Shown piece by piece: positions 55,381 through 64,000 of a stretch of 64,000 nucleotides of DNA. Source of the stretch: Rhodoferax fermentans (GTDB lineage Bacteria > Pseudomonadota > Gammaproteobacteria > Burkholderiales > Burkholderiaceae_C); the NCBI RefSeq assembly GCF_002017865.1, contig NZ_MTJN01000002.1:1054001-1118000 (forward strand). The letters run 5' to 3'. Made by a program: the position numbers and the translations under genes. The notes beneath the pieces are model-generated. The model searched no databases. It had not been told where the DNA came from and saw only the letters and a program-made list of their open reading frames with translations. Each line of letters opens with the position of its first letter. The stretch's first letter is position 1.

Positions 55381-55944
55381 TCAGTAGTCGGGTTGCCAGT
55401 CCACCAGGATGCGCCGGGCAGCCAGATCCACATCATCGACATAGGCCGCGACAAAAGGGATCATGCGCTGCAGAGTCTGCCCGTCAACCTGATCCTGCAT
55501 CACGAGCACGGTTTGTGGGCCGGTGGACAGCAGTTCAGAGACTTGCCCCAGGCTCAGCCCCTCACGGTTGACCACAGCCAGTCCGATCAGGTCGACCCAG
55601 TAATACTCATCTTTCCGGGGTGTCGGAAAACTCGACTTGGCGATAAAAATACGCGCGCCACGCAGTGCATCGGCCGCAGTGCGGTCATCCACCTCGTGCG
55701 CAGAGGCCACCACGGTGTCGGAATGGGGTTTGGCTTCTTTGATTTTGAGCTGTCCAACACCGTCAAAGGTTTTGACACCTTTCTCGGTGGGCAGCAGGAA
55801 CCAGCGCTTGGAAGAAAAAAGCGCCTCGGGATCGGCGCTATAAGGCAGGACCTTGAACCAGCCCTTAACGCCCCAGGCGTCTGCGATGCGCCCGACTTCG
55901 ATGGCGTCTGCCGGCAGTTCGGCAGCCTCAAGGCCGGGCAGCAT
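55381..55944 (-). CDS. rimM: 16S rRNA processing / 30S maturation factor
   Basis: RimM (187 aa) binds S19 and helps mature the 30S head. Two beta-barrel domains are visible: the N-terminal one with VGRIADAWGVKGWFKVLPYS and the PRC-barrel C-terminal one with EYYWVDLIGLAVVNREG and ILVDW near the end. The start is uncertain: ATG at 55944 is used; GTG or TTG codons a few bases earlier overlap the rpsP stop. It lies between rpsP and trmD. Confidence 0.95.
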   Translation of the reverse strand: MLPGLEAAELPADAIEVGRIADAWGVKGWFKVLPYSADPEALFSSKRWFLLPTEKGVKTFDGVGQLKIKEAKPHSDTVVASAHEVDDRTAADALRGARIFIAKSSFPTPRKDEYYWVDLIGLAVVNREGLSLGQVSELLSTGPQTVLVMQDQVDGQTLQRMIPFVAAYVDDVDLAARRILVDWQPDY

Positions 55945-55952
55945 ACTCACTC

Positions 55953-56204
55953 TCAAGCAGCTTTTTTGGCAGCCTGGTTCACCAAACGCTCCACGGTGGG
56001 AGACGCTTGAGCACCCACACTGCGCCAGTAGGTCAGGCGATCCTGGGCGATACGGATGCTTTCTTCATTGGCAGTGGCGATCGGGTTGTAAAAACCGATG
56101 CGTTCAATGAAGCGACCATCACGACGGGTGCGCTTGTCAGCAACCACGATATTGAAGAACGGGCGAGCCTTAGCACCGCCACGGGCGAGTCGAATGACGA
56201 CCAT
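55953..56204 (-). CDS. rpsP: 30S ribosomal protein S16
   Basis: S16 (83 aa) starts [20 protein letters not shown], with [14 protein letters not shown] and the end [16 protein letters not shown], all typical. AAAGGATCAATT precedes the ATG at 56204. It is the first gene of the rpsP-rimM-trmD-rplS operon. Confidence 0.98.
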   Translation of the reverse strand: MVVIRLARGGAKARPFFNIVVADKRTRRDGRFIERIGFYNPIATANEESIRIAQDRLTYWRSVGAQASPTVERLVNQAAKKAA

Positions 56205-56314
56205 AATTGATCCTTTGGGAAGTGGCTTTTGAATTCCACGAAAATTGGCACCGAGCCCGACGTTTGAGACACGCGACTTGACCACCCGGCCAGCGACACG
56301 TCAGACAACCCAAT

Positions 56315-56341
56315 ATTATATCTGTTCCAACACCATGCCAA
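56315..56341 (-). promoter_or_regulatory. Promoter of the rpsP operon
   Basis: On the minus strand TTGGCA (56336-56341) and TATAAT (56315-56320) are spaced by 15 bp, giving a leader of about 100 nt. The -35 region overlaps the start of the divergent acetyltransferase gene. Confidence 0.65.
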
Positions 56342-56856
56342 CTATTCGCCCCAGCACCCTCGACGACATCCCCCACATCACCGCCATTTATGCCCACCAC
56401 GTGTTGCACGGCACCGGCACCTTTGAGGTCGAACCACCGAGCGAAAACGACATGACTCAGCGCCGTGCCGACGTGGTCAACAAAGGCCTGCCCTATCTGG
56501 TTGCCGCCGAGGGCGAGCGGGTGCTGGGTTATGCCTATTGCAACTGGTTCAAACCACGGCCAGCCTACCGGTTCTCAGCCGAGGACTCGATTTACATCGC
56601 GCCCGAAGCTGCTGGCAGCGGTTTGGGCCGAGCCCTGATGGCAGAGCTTTTGCGCCAAGCGGAGCTGGCTGGTGTGCGCAAAATGATTGCGGTGATCGGT
56701 GATTCAGCCAATGCGGGCTCCATCGGTGTGCACCGCAGCGCGGGTTTTCGCCATGTGGGCATTCTGGAGGCCTGCGGCTGGAAGTTTGACCGCTGGCTGG
56801 ATGTGGTGCTGATGGACAGAGCCCTGGGCTTGGGCAACACCACCACACCCGAGTAA
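56335..56856 (+). CDS. GNAT acetyltransferase, phosphinothricin/methionine sulfoximine type
   Basis: This 173-aa N-acetyltransferase resembles Pat/MnaT/YncA proteins. It has TIRPSTLDDIPHITAIYAHH at the start, the acetyl-CoA loop GSGLGRALM and ANAGSIGVHRSAGFRHVG. Such enzymes acetylate methionine sulfoximine/sulfone or phosphinothricin-like amino acids. The ATG at 56335 begins the family; the upstream frame overlaps the rpsP leader. It is convergent with pit, 17 bp away. Confidence 0.9.
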   Translation: MPTIRPSTLDDIPHITAIYAHHVLHGTGTFEVEPPSENDMTQRRADVVNKGLPYLVAAEGERVLGYAYCNWFKPRPAYRFSAEDSIYIAPEAAGSGLGRALMAELLRQAELAGVRKMIAVIGDSANAGSIGVHRSAGFRHVGILEACGWKFDRWLDVVLMDRALGLGNTTTPE

Positions 56857-56873
56857 CACCAGAGTCAGAAACC

Positions 56874-57884
56874 TCAGAACACCTGCAAGCTGATCCAATA
56901 GGCCACTGCCGCCACAAAGGCGCTGGCCGGAATGGTCAGAATCCAGGCCCAGATGATGTTGCCAGCAACGCCCCAGCGCACCGCGCTGGCGCGGCGAGTG
57001 GAGCCTACGCCCACAATGGCGCCTGTAATCGTGTGGGTGGTGGACACCGGCACACCCATGGCCGTTGCCAGAAACAGCGTGATGGCTCCCCCGGTCTCCG
57101 CACAAAATCCGCCCACCGGCTTGAGTTTGGTGATTTTCTGACCCATGGTCTTCACAATGCGCCAGCCACCCAGCATGGTGCCCAAGCCAATCGCCGAATA
57201 ACAAATGATCACGACCCAGTTGGGGGGCGCACTGTCACCGGCCTGAGCGTAACCCGTGGCGATCAGCAGCATCCAGATGATGCCAATGGTCTTCTGTGCG
57301 TCATTGCCACCATGCCCGAGGCTGTAGGCACCGGCGGACACCAGCTGCAATCGCCGAAACCACTTGTCGACCTTCAGGGGACGATAGTCTCGGCATAACC
57401 AGGACACCACCACCATCATGATGGAGCCCAGCAGAAAACCTAGCAAGGGCGACACAAAGATGAAGATCACGGTCTTCATGATGCCCGAGATGATCAGGGA
57501 CGCCACACCGGCCTTGGCAATCGCGGCCCCGGCAATGCCGCCAATCAGGGCATGGGATGAACTGCTCGGAATGCCGTAATACCAGGTGATGAAATTCCAG
57601 GTGATGGCCCCCACAAGCGCCCCAAACACCACATGGGTGTCCACAATGCCGGGCAGGACCGTGCCCTTGCCAACGGTGGCAGCCACACTCAAGTGGAAAA
57701 TGAAGATGGCAACGACATTAAAAAATGCCGCAAAAACAACGGCCTGACCAGGCTTGAGCACACCGGTGGAGACCACCGTGGCGATGGAGTTGGCGGCATC
57801 ATGAAACCCGTTCATGAAGTCGAACACCACCGCCATCAAGACCAGGACAACGACCACCCACGCAGCGGTTTGCACAGTTTCCAT
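56874..57884 (-). CDS. pit: Low-affinity inorganic phosphate transporter
   Basis: PiT-family transporter (336 aa) with about 9-10 membrane helices in two inverted halves, each with a signature: MNGFHDAANSIATVVSTG near the N terminus and SLGHGGNDAQKTIGIIWM in the second half. It moves metal-phosphate with protons. The gene upstream in the same operon (20-bp gap) is the DUF47/PhoU-like regulator usually paired with PiT transporters. Confidence 0.95.
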   Translation of the reverse strand: METVQTAAWVVVVLVLMAVVFDFMNGFHDAANSIATVVSTGVLKPGQAVVFAAFFNVVAIFIFHLSVAATVGKGTVLPGIVDTHVVFGALVGAITWNFITWYYGIPSSSSHALIGGIAGAAIAKAGVASLIISGIMKTVIFIFVSPLLGFLLGSIMMVVVSWLCRDYRPLKVDKWFRRLQLVSAGAYSLGHGGNDAQKTIGIIWMLLIATGYAQAGDSAPPNWVVIICYSAIGLGTMLGGWRIVKTMGQKITKLKPVGGFCAETGGAITLFLATAMGVPVSTTHTITGAIVGVGSTRRASAVRWGVAGNIIWAWILTIPASAFVAAVAYWISLQVF

Positions 57885-57904
57885 AACTAAAGCGCCACCG
57901 TTGA

Positions 57905-58552
57905 TCAGGAATTCTCGAGGATGATGCCCTCGATCAGATTGGCCACGTCCTCACAGCGGTCGGTGATGGTTTCCAACAACTCATAAATGGCCTTGAGCTT
58001 GATCAGCTCACGCACATCCGGTTCTTCGCGGAACAACTTGCTCATGGCGGTGCGCAAGACACGGTCTGCGTCACTCTCCAGCTTGTCGATCTCATCACAA
58101 GTCTTCAAAGCGGCGTCAGCAGTGGTCGCTTCGGCGATCTTGCTCAGCAAATACACCGCATCACGCAAACGCTCACAACATTTGACACTGAGATCCGTCA
58201 GCCGCTTGATCTCGTCCGTCATGTGGTGAATGTCGTACAAGGCCATGGTTTCGGCCGAGTCCTGAATCAAGTCAGCCACGTCGTCCATGGTGTTGATCAG
58301 CCCGTGGATCTGCTCACGGTCAATCGGTGTGATGAAGGTTTTGTGAATGGCTTTGTTGACTTCGTGGGTAACACGGTCTGCCGCACCTTCGGCATGGTTG
58401 ACTTCGCGGTGGTACTTCTCGCGCAGCTCAACGTCGCTGTAGTTGGCCACCAGGTTCGAAAAAGCCTTGGCTGCCACCACAATGTGGTCGGCATGCTGGT
58501 TGAACATGGTGAAAAAATTGGTATCTCGCGGAAGCAGCTTGCCAAAAAACAC
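57905..58552 (-). CDS. DUF47 (PhoU-like) Pit accessory protein
   Basis: This 215-aa all-helical protein starts MFFGKLLPRDTNFFTMFNQH and contains repeated charged helices with the E-x-x-x-D PhoU-type metal motifs (KLESDADRVLRTAMS, ETITDRCEDVANLIEGIILE). It is paired with pit and is likely to regulate its transport or couple it to phosphate signalling. It is the first gene of the two-gene operon. Confidence 0.93.
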   Translation of the reverse strand: MFFGKLLPRDTNFFTMFNQHADHIVVAAKAFSNLVANYSDVELREKYHREVNHAEGAADRVTHEVNKAIHKTFITPIDREQIHGLINTMDDVADLIQDSAETMALYDIHHMTDEIKRLTDLSVKCCERLRDAVYLLSKIAEATTADAALKTCDEIDKLESDADRVLRTAMSKLFREEPDVRELIKLKAIYELLETITDRCEDVANLIEGIILENS

Positions 58553-58639
58553 AGTATCTCCTTGGGGAATAAGTCAGTTTGATGAACAAACTGTTAACAG
58601 CAGGAGTTTAACCGTGGCAACTTGTTGCACTGCAGCAAC

Positions 58640-58670
58640 AAAAATGCCCCGCAACCTGGATTGCGGGGCA
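58640..58670 (-). terminator. Rho-independent terminator of acnB
   Basis: TGCCCCGCAA (58645-58654) and TTGCGGGGCA (58661-58670) form a perfect 10-bp stem with a 6-nt loop. On the minus strand it is followed by TTTTTG. A second dyad, TTGTTGC-N6-GCAACAA, lies just beyond it (58622-58641). Confidence 0.92.
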
Positions 58671-58713
58671 CTGCACCTGTCAGAGGTGGGACAGGTTAAG
58701 GGCTACATAACGC

Positions 58714-61311
58714 TCAGGCGCAAGCAGCGTCTTTGACACCGTTGGCGACGTCGGTGTAGTCCTTCACCTGGTCAAAGTTCAGGTACTGGTAGATCTTGCC
58801 ACTGGCCGCTGTGAGGACACCCATGTCGGCCATGTACTCCTCCTTGGTCGGGATACGGCCCAGCTTGGAACAGATCGCGGCCAACTCGGCACTACCCAGG
58901 TACACATTGCTGTTTTTACCCAAGCGGTTCGGGAAATTGCGGGTCGAGGTGGAGAACACTGTGGCGCCCTCTTTCACTTGCGCCTGATTGCCCATACACA
59001 GGCTGCAGCCCGGCATTTCCATGCGTGCGCCGGCGCTGCCCAACACACCGTAATGCCCCTCTTCGGTCAGTTGTTTGGCATCCATCTTGGTCGGTGGTGC
59101 CATCCACAGCTTGACCGGGATGTCACGTTTGTTCTCCAGCAGCTTCGACGCTGCGCGGAAGTGGCCGATGTTGGTCATGCAGGAGCCAATGAACACCTCG
59201 TCAATCTTGGCACCAGCCACATCTGACAGGGTTTTGACATCGTCCGGATCGTTCGGGCAGGCCACGATGGGCTCATGGATGTCTGCCAAGTCGATCTCGA
59301 TCACACTGGCGTATTCGGCATCGGCGTCAGCTTTGAGCAATTGCGGGTTGGCCAACCAAGCTTCCATGGCTTTGATGCGGCGATTGATCGTACGCACGTC
59401 CGAGTAACCATTGGCAATCATCCACTTGAGCATCACGATGTTGCTGTTGATGTACTCAATGATCGGCTCCTTGTTCAGGTGCACGGTGCAGCCTGCGGCG
59501 CTGCGTTCGGCCGAGGCATCGCTGAGCTCAAACGCTTGCTCGACCTTGAGGTCAGGCAGGCCTTCAATCTCCAGAATACGACCCGAGAACACGTTTTTCT
59601 TGCCTTGTTTGGCCACGGTCAGTTCACCGGACTTGATGGCGTACAGCGGAATGGCGTTGACCAGATCACGCAGCGTGACACCGGGCTGCATCTTGCCTTT
59701 GAAACGCACGAGCACACTCTCCGGCATGTCCAGCGGCATGACGCCAGTGGCAGCACCAAAGGCCACCAGGCCAGAACCGGCCGGGAAGCTGATGCCAATC
59801 GGGAAACGGGTGTGGCTGTCACCACCGGTACCCACGGTGTCTGGCAGCAGCATGCGGTTGAGCCAGCTGTGGATGATGCCGTCGCCCGGGCGCAAGGGGA
59901 TGCCACCGCGGTTGCTGATGAACTCCGGCAACTCGTGGTGCATCTTGACGTCGATGGGCTTGGGGTAAGCCGCCGTGTGGCAGAAGGACTGCATCACCAG
60001 ATCGGCGCTGAAGCCCAGGCAAGCCAAGTCTTTGAGTTCATCGCGGGTCATCGGACCGGTGGTGTCCTGGGAGCCCACGCTGGTCATCTTGGGTTCGCAG
60101 TAGGTACCGGGCAAAACGCCCTGACCTTCAGGCAGACCACAAGCACGGCCGACCATTTTTTGCGCCAGGGTAAATCCCTTGCCAGTGGCTTTGGGGTTTT
60201 GTGGCAGGCGGAACAGGGTCGACACCGGCAGGCCCAGCGCCTCACGCGCTTTGGCCGTCAGGCCACGGCCGATGATCAAGGGAATACGGCCACCGGCGCG
60301 CACCTCATCAAACAACACTTCACTTTTGAGAGTGAACTCTGCAATCACCACGCCGCCCTTGAGCGCTTTTCCCTCATAAGGGCGCAGCTCGATGGTGTCG
60401 CCCATGGCCATCTGGCTGACGTCCAGCTCAATCGGCAGGGCACCCGCATCTTCCATGGTGTTGTAGAAAATCGGGGCGATCTTGGAGCCCAGGCAAACAC
60501 CACCAAAACGTTTGTTGGGCACAAAAGGGATGTCTTCACCGGTGAACCACAACACACTGTTGGTCGCCGACTTGCGGCTCGAACCGGTGCCGACCACGTC
60601 ACCGACGTAGGCCACCAGGTTGCCACGGGCGCGCAGGTCTTCGATGAACTTCACCGGGCCACGTTTGCCGTCTTCTTCAGGCGTGATGCCATCACGTTTG
60701 TTTTTCAGCATGGCCAGCGCATGCAAAGGGATGTCTGGGCGGCTCCAGGCATCGGGAGCGGGGCTCAGGTCGTCGGTGTTGGTCTCACCAGTGACCTTGA
60801 GCACGGTCAGCGTGATGCTTTGTGGTACTTCCGGGCGGCTGGTGAACCATTCGGCATCGGCCCAGCTCTGCAACACGGCCTTGGCAAAGGTATTGCCTTT
60901 GTCAGCCTTGTCCTTGACATCGTGGAACTGGTCAAACATCAGCAGGGTCTTTTTCAAACCCTCGGCTGCCACAGCCGCTACTGCGGCATCGTCCAGCAGG
61001 TCAATCAGCGGTGTCAGGTTGTAACCACCCAGCATGGTGCCCAGCAGTTCGGTGGCCTTGGCACGGCTGATGAGTGAACACACTTCCGTGCCATGTGCCA
61101 CAGCAGCCAGGTAGCTGGCCTTGACCTTGGCCGCATCATCGACACCGGCTGGCACACGATGTGTGATCAGGTCCAGCAAGAAGGCTTCCTCACCCGCTGG
61201 CGGGTTTTTCAGCAGCTCAATCAAGTCAGCCGTTTGTTGCGCCGTCAATGGCAAGGCAGGGATACCCAGAGAGGCACGTTCGGCAACGTGGGCGCGGTAG
61301 GCTGGCAACAT
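58714..61311 (-). CDS. acnB: Aconitate hydratase B / 2-methylisocitrate dehydratase
   Basis: AcnB (865 aa) converts citrate to isocitrate in the TCA cycle and can act in the 2-methylcitrate cycle. An N-terminal HEAT-like domain (about 1-160, [20 protein letters not shown]) comes before the swivelling domain 4, then domains 1-3. The Fe-S cysteines are in [12 protein letters not shown] (about 710) and [12 protein letters not shown] (about 769 and 772), as in E. coli AcnB. AAGGAG precedes the ATG. It is the last gene of a run mdh, citE-like, exported protein, acnB on one strand. Confidence 0.98.
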   Translation of the reverse strand: MLPAYRAHVAERASLGIPALPLTAQQTADLIELLKNPPAGEEAFLLDLITHRVPAGVDDAAKVKASYLAAVAHGTEVCSLISRAKATELLGTMLGGYNLTPLIDLLDDAAVAAVAAEGLKKTLLMFDQFHDVKDKADKGNTFAKAVLQSWADAEWFTSRPEVPQSITLTVLKVTGETNTDDLSPAPDAWSRPDIPLHALAMLKNKRDGITPEEDGKRGPVKFIEDLRARGNLVAYVGDVVGTGSSRKSATNSVLWFTGEDIPFVPNKRFGGVCLGSKIAPIFYNTMEDAGALPIELDVSQMAMGDTIELRPYEGKALKGGVVIAEFTLKSEVLFDEVRAGGRIPLIIGRGLTAKAREALGLPVSTLFRLPQNPKATGKGFTLAQKMVGRACGLPEGQGVLPGTYCEPKMTSVGSQDTTGPMTRDELKDLACLGFSADLVMQSFCHTAAYPKPIDVKMHHELPEFISNRGGIPLRPGDGIIHSWLNRMLLPDTVGTGGDSHTRFPIGISFPAGSGLVAFGAATGVMPLDMPESVLVRFKGKMQPGVTLRDLVNAIPLYAIKSGELTVAKQGKKNVFSGRILEIEGLPDLKVEQAFELSDASAERSAAGCTVHLNKEPIIEYINSNIVMLKWMIANGYSDVRTINRRIKAMEAWLANPQLLKADADAEYASVIEIDLADIHEPIVACPNDPDDVKTLSDVAGAKIDEVFIGSCMTNIGHFRAASKLLENKRDIPVKLWMAPPTKMDAKQLTEEGHYGVLGSAGARMEMPGCSLCMGNQAQVKEGATVFSTSTRNFPNRLGKNSNVYLGSAELAAICSKLGRIPTKEEYMADMGVLTAASGKIYQYLNFDQVKDYTDVANGVKDAACA

Positions 61312-61369
61312 AGTTCAATCTCCTTTTTGAATCGGCAATACAGACGGTGAGGGGAAGCAGCGGATCGGC

Positions 61370-62005
61370 TTAGTGAACCGTGCTTACTGGGGCAACAGTG
61401 GCGGCCGGTGTTGGCGCTGTCTGTTCAGTCACCACCGGCAAAGGTTCTAGCAAATTGGGCTGCGGATTTTTCGTCATGGCATCTGCCACTGCCACTTGCA
61501 TGGGGGTCATGCAGGCATCGGCCAGGCGAGAACCGGTTTTGTGGTTCATCAGCATCGACTTGTTGGACAACTGCAGCCAGACGGCGCCAGCAACCGGGTC
61601 CTCCAGTCGAATCGCACCGGTGCTGCTCACCACGGGCGCCATCTTGAATTTGAAATTCTTGCCCCAGACATCAAAGTAACCAGGCGCAGCCGCCTCGGAC
61701 GCCACATTGACAACCACACCCAACTCACAGGGCATCCGGCCTACTTCGACGCGTTCAGCAATGGCCAACTCTTCTGGGCTCAGAGCGGCATCCGCAGCAC
61801 GCATGCCCGAGGCCATTTGCGTGGCCTGTGTCTTGAGTTCAACCCGGCTTTTCGACTTTGCCGTGACCAGTTTCTTTTTGACCGGGGCTGGGCCAGGCGG
61901 CTGGGCATGCACCGTGGTCAAAACGGCAGCCATGCCCAAGACCATCAGCGTCACCAAGGGCTTGAACCATCCACGCGTTGTAGGCGTCGGAATTACATTC
62001 TTCAT
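61370..62005 (-). CDS. Exported protein of unknown function between citE-like gene and acnB
   Basis: This 211-aa protein has a signal peptide (VTLMVLGMAAVLTTVHAQ) followed by a Lys/Pro-rich stretch. The central conserved part has RVEVGRMPCELGVVVNV and PGYFDVWGKNFKFKMAPVV, and the tail is Pro/Thr/Val rich. One Cys occurs in each of the segments MPCELG and DACMTP, possibly a disulfide. I do not recognise a function. AGGAG precedes the ATG at 62005. It is co-directional with both TCA-cycle genes, with gaps of 30 and 58 bp. Confidence 0.75.
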   Translation of the reverse strand: MKNVIPTPTTRGWFKPLVTLMVLGMAAVLTTVHAQPPGPAPVKKKLVTAKSKSRVELKTQATQMASGMRAADAALSPEELAIAERVEVGRMPCELGVVVNVASEAAAPGYFDVWGKNFKFKMAPVVSSTGAIRLEDPVAGAVWLQLSNKSMLMNHKTGSRLADACMTPMQVAVADAMTKNPQPNLLEPLPVVTEQTAPTPAATVAPVSTVH

Positions 62006-62035
62006 CTCATCTCCTGTCGTCCACATGGACCGAAC

Positions 62036-63082
62036 TCACAACACAAAATAGGGGAAGGCCGGGTCCTGGTGATCCAGTTGGGCCGTTTGATACGCTTTTT
62101 CAAGCACTTGCCAGTAATAGCGGTAGCTGGCTCGGTCATGTAATTTGCCTGCCACCGAAATAGGTGCCCAGTCGGCCGCATGCGCAGCACAAATGATATG
62201 ACTGGCTTGCTCGACCTCGCTCTGCGCAGGGGTAAAAGCAGCCAGAATCGGGCGAATCTGGTCGGGATGGATGCTCCACATGCGGGTGTACCCCAGCTCA
62301 CGGCTGGCCCGCAATGCCGCCGCTTGCACCACATCTGGCCGCTTGAATTCGGTCACCACGCAGTGCGAGGGCACTTTGCCAAAGGCATGACAAGCGGCGC
62401 TGACCTCGAGTTTGGCGCGCACCACCAACGGATGGCTGAACTGGTCATAGGTGGTCTGGGCACCGGGCTCAGCCACCGCCATGGCAGAGGCAGGAATGGC
62501 ACCCCCGTGCGCCGAGACAAAGTCCATCAATCCAAAACTGAGGGATTGCACCCGGGGATGCGCTGCGATGGCGGCGACCTGCTGCACCGCCAGTGGCGAC
62601 TCGATCAGCACATGCAGCGGTAACGCCTGAGCACGGTTTGAGCTTGCCAGCGCCGCATCAATGACCCGAGCTGCCCGGTCCACATCCGCAACACCGTCCA
62701 CTTTGGGCAGCATCAGATGGCTCCAGGCCGCACCGGCTTCACCCACGACTATCTGAACATCCTGCTCAAACGCTGGGTGGTCCACCGGATGCACCCGCAC
62801 CGCAACACGTCGGGCACCATTGATTGCTTTATTTTTTGTAGCTACTAGCCCTTGATTCACAAGGGCTGAAACCATGAATGCATGGTCTTTTTCGCCCCCG
62901 ACCGGGGCGCCATCCTCACAGTCCAGCGTGACGTCAAACACACAGGTACCGAACTCCTCGGTCATCTCAGCCTGCAGGGCCAGTGCCTTGCGCATCCGAG
63001 ACTCAACACCACAGTAGTGGTCACACACCGGCAAGGGCGCTGCAACCGCAGCGCCCAGCAGCACATGGCGAGGATGGGTCAC
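62036..63082 (-). CDS. HpcH/HpaI aldolase/citrate lyase family protein (CitE-like CoA-ester lyase)
   Basis: This 348-aa TIM-barrel protein of the CitE/malyl-CoA lyase family has the metal-binding block [10 protein letters not shown] (about residues 51-60) and [20 protein letters not shown] with the second acidic ligand. The C-terminal blocks are [14 protein letters not shown] and [12 protein letters not shown]. No citF or citD is present, so this is not classic citrate lyase. Malyl-CoA, citramalyl-CoA or a similar ester is likely. Residues about 69-85 come from a palindromic repeat and look like an added surface loop. It lies 25 bp after mdh. Confidence 0.85.
   Translation of the reverse strand: MTHPRHVLLGAAVAAPLPVCDHYCGVESRMRKALALQAEMTEEFGTCVFDVTLDCEDGAPVGGEKDHAFMVSALVNQGLVATKNKAINGARRVAVRVHPVDHPAFEQDVQIVVGEAGAAWSHLMLPKVDGVADVDRAARVIDAALASSNRAQALPLHVLIESPLAVQQVAAIAAHPRVQSLSFGLMDFVSAHGGAIPASAMAVAEPGAQTTYDQFSHPLVVRAKLEVSAACHAFGKVPSHCVVTEFKRPDVVQAAALRASRELGYTRMWSIHPDQIRPILAAFTPAQSEVEQASHIICAAHAADWAPISVAGKLHDRASYRYYWQVLEKAYQTAQLDHQDPAFPYFVL
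62827..62876 (-). repeat. ~50-bp palindromic repeat, in the citE-like gene
   Basis: The core AGCCCTTGATTCACAAGGGCT (62847-62867) has perfect 8-bp arms; the flanks are GTAGCTACT and TGAAACC. It is in frame within the catalytic domain, reading [15 protein letters not shown] on the gene strand. This is the clearest case of the repeat inside a folded domain. Confidence 0.87.
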
Positions 63083-63107
63083 GTTGGTGTGATTCAGCTA
63101 GCTGCGT

Positions 63108-64000
63108 TCAGAGCAGATGGGCCACGCCAGCCTGTTCGTCTTGCAACTCTTTGAGCGTCTTGTTGATGCATTCCTGGCTGAACGCATCAATGGCCAAGCC
63201 TTCCACAATTTTGTACTCGCCGTCAACACAGGTGACAGGGAAACCAAACATGGTGTCCTTGGGAATGCCGTATTCGCCATTGGATGGGATACCCATGGTG
63301 ACCCACTTGCCGTTGGTGCCCAATGCCCAGTCATGCATGTGGTCGATCGCGGCGTTGGCTGCAGAAGCTGCCGAAGACACGCCACGTGCGGCGATGATGG
63401 CTGCACCACGCTTGCCCACGGTCGGCAGGAAGGTGTTGGCGTTCCACTCGTGGTCGTTGATCATGTCTTTCACGCTGTCACCGTTGACCGTGGCGAAACG
63501 GTAGTCGGCGTACATGGTGGGTGAATGGTTGCCCCACACGGCCATTTTTTCGATGTCTGCCACAGCCTTGCCGGTCTTGGCAGCCAGTTGGCTCAAAGCG
63601 CGGTTGTGGTCCAGACGCAGCATGGCGGTGAAATTTTTGCGCGGCAGATCCGGGGCACTCTTCATGGCGATGTAGGCATTGGTATTGGCCGGGTTGCCAA
63701 CCACCAGCACCTTGACGTTGCGCGAAGCCACGGCATTGAGAGCCTTGCCTTGGGCGGTGAAAATTTCAGCATTCACAGCCAACAATTCAGCACGCTCCAT
63801 GCCTGGGCCACGCGGGCGAGAACCAATCAACAAGGCGTAGTCCACATCCTTGAACGCGGCCAGCGGGTCGCTGTGTGCCTCGATACCGACCAGCAGCGGG
63901 AAAGCGCAGTCCTGCAACTCCATGATCACACCCTGCAGCGCCTGCTGCGCTTTTTCAACCGGCACTTCCAACAGGCTCAACACCACGGGCTGATCCTTGC
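63108..64000 (-). CDS. mdh: Malate dehydrogenase (5' partial)
   Basis: NAD-dependent malate dehydrogenase of the TCA cycle; the start lies beyond the window end (the frame stays open through base 64000, reading [12 protein letters not shown]). Visible motifs: [15 protein letters not shown] (substrate Arg loop), [17 protein letters not shown] and the catalytic His in [14 protein letters not shown]. This is the cytosolic type-1-like MDH common in beta-proteobacteria. It is followed by the citE-like gene 25 bp on, so transcription probably continues toward acnB. Confidence 0.97.
   Translation of the reverse strand, partial: KDQPVVLSLLEVPVEKAQQALQGVIMELQDCAFPLLVGIEAHSDPLAAFKDVDYALLIGSRPRGPGMERAELLAVNAEIFTAQGKALNAVASRNVKVLVVGNPANTNAYIAMKSAPDLPRKNFTAMLRLDHNRALSQLAAKTGKAVADIEKMAVWGNHSPTMYADYRFATVNGDSVKDMINDHEWNANTFLPTVGKRGAAIIAARGVSSAASAANAAIDHMHDWALGTNGKWVTMGIPSNGEYGIPKDTMFGFPVTCVDGEYKIVEGLAIDAFSQECINKTLKELQDEQAGVAHLL

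Noticed and set aside
59275..61077. Long open frame (600 codons) antisense to acnB
   Set aside because: acnB is complete on the other strand with its Fe-S cysteines; the antisense frame has no domain.

Overview
The window looks like chromosomal DNA of a Burkholderiales bacterium, most probably a Comamonadaceae member close to Rhodoferax, Polaromonas or Acidovorax. This rests on protein resemblance recognised by eye, on familiar local gene orders (rpsP-rimM-trmD-rplS, polA beside a DUF2782 gene and thrB, mdh-citE-like-acnB) and on short GC-rich palindromic repeats of a kind I associate with this family. No database search was possible. Gene density is high, most starts are supported by a ribosome binding site, and many neighbouring genes overlap by 4 bp (ATGA).

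Layout. 1-2 kb: end of a branched-chain 2-oxoacid dehydrogenase operon (E1-beta, E2). 2-9.6 kb: a chemoreceptor, an anchored protein of unknown function and polA on the minus strand, then DUF2782, thrB and a membrane protein on the plus strand. 9.7-18.1 kb: a five-gene minus-strand defence operon, hsdR-hsdM-DUF1016 nuclease-hsdS-DUF5655 nuclease. 18.3-20.7 kb: uvrD. 20.8-26.1 kb: a six-gene plus-strand operon with a complete ABC importer, a 2H phosphoesterase and an inositol-monophosphatase-family phosphatase. 26.1-28.2 kb: an exported protein, guaC and tRNA-Lys(CTT). 28.2-40.8 kb: a solute uptake region: hybrid histidine kinase, FixJ-like regulator, TRAP transporter dctPQM, an IS5-family element inserted at the dctM stop codon, then a leftward operon (yiaL-like, Gfo/Idh/MocA oxidoreductase, yiaK-like) divergent from an NhaR-type LysR regulator. 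40.9-49.9 kb: TerC, two small membrane proteins, a MATE exporter, bacteriohemerythrin, an XRE-2TM protein, RhlE helicase, orn and a Ste24-type protease. 50-56.9 kb: a pterin dehydratase, rsgA, hisC, a CobD-like protein, a Nudix hydrolase, the rpsP-rimM-trmD-rplS operon and an acetyltransferase. 56.9-58.6 kb: pit with its DUF47 partner. 58.7-64 kb: mdh, a CitE-like lyase, an exported protein and acnB.

The least explained signal is a degenerate palindromic repeat of about 50 bp (core like GCCCTTATTGAATAAGGGC) at roughly ten places. Two copies are intergenic. The others lie in frame inside genes (bkdB, polA, hsdS, uvrD, an exported protein, rhlE and the citE-like gene), mostly in predicted linkers or tails. 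A second, longer palindromic element also sits in frame in the bkdB linker. This resembles the in-gene palindromic elements known from Rickettsia.

The best candidates for an undescribed functional system are the restriction operon carrying two extra PD-(D/E)XK nucleases and the ABC importer/phosphoesterase/phosphatase operon. The TRAP/YiaK/YiaL/MocA region, with several strong inverted repeats as possible operators, is a likely sugar-acid uptake and catabolism locus of unknown substrate.
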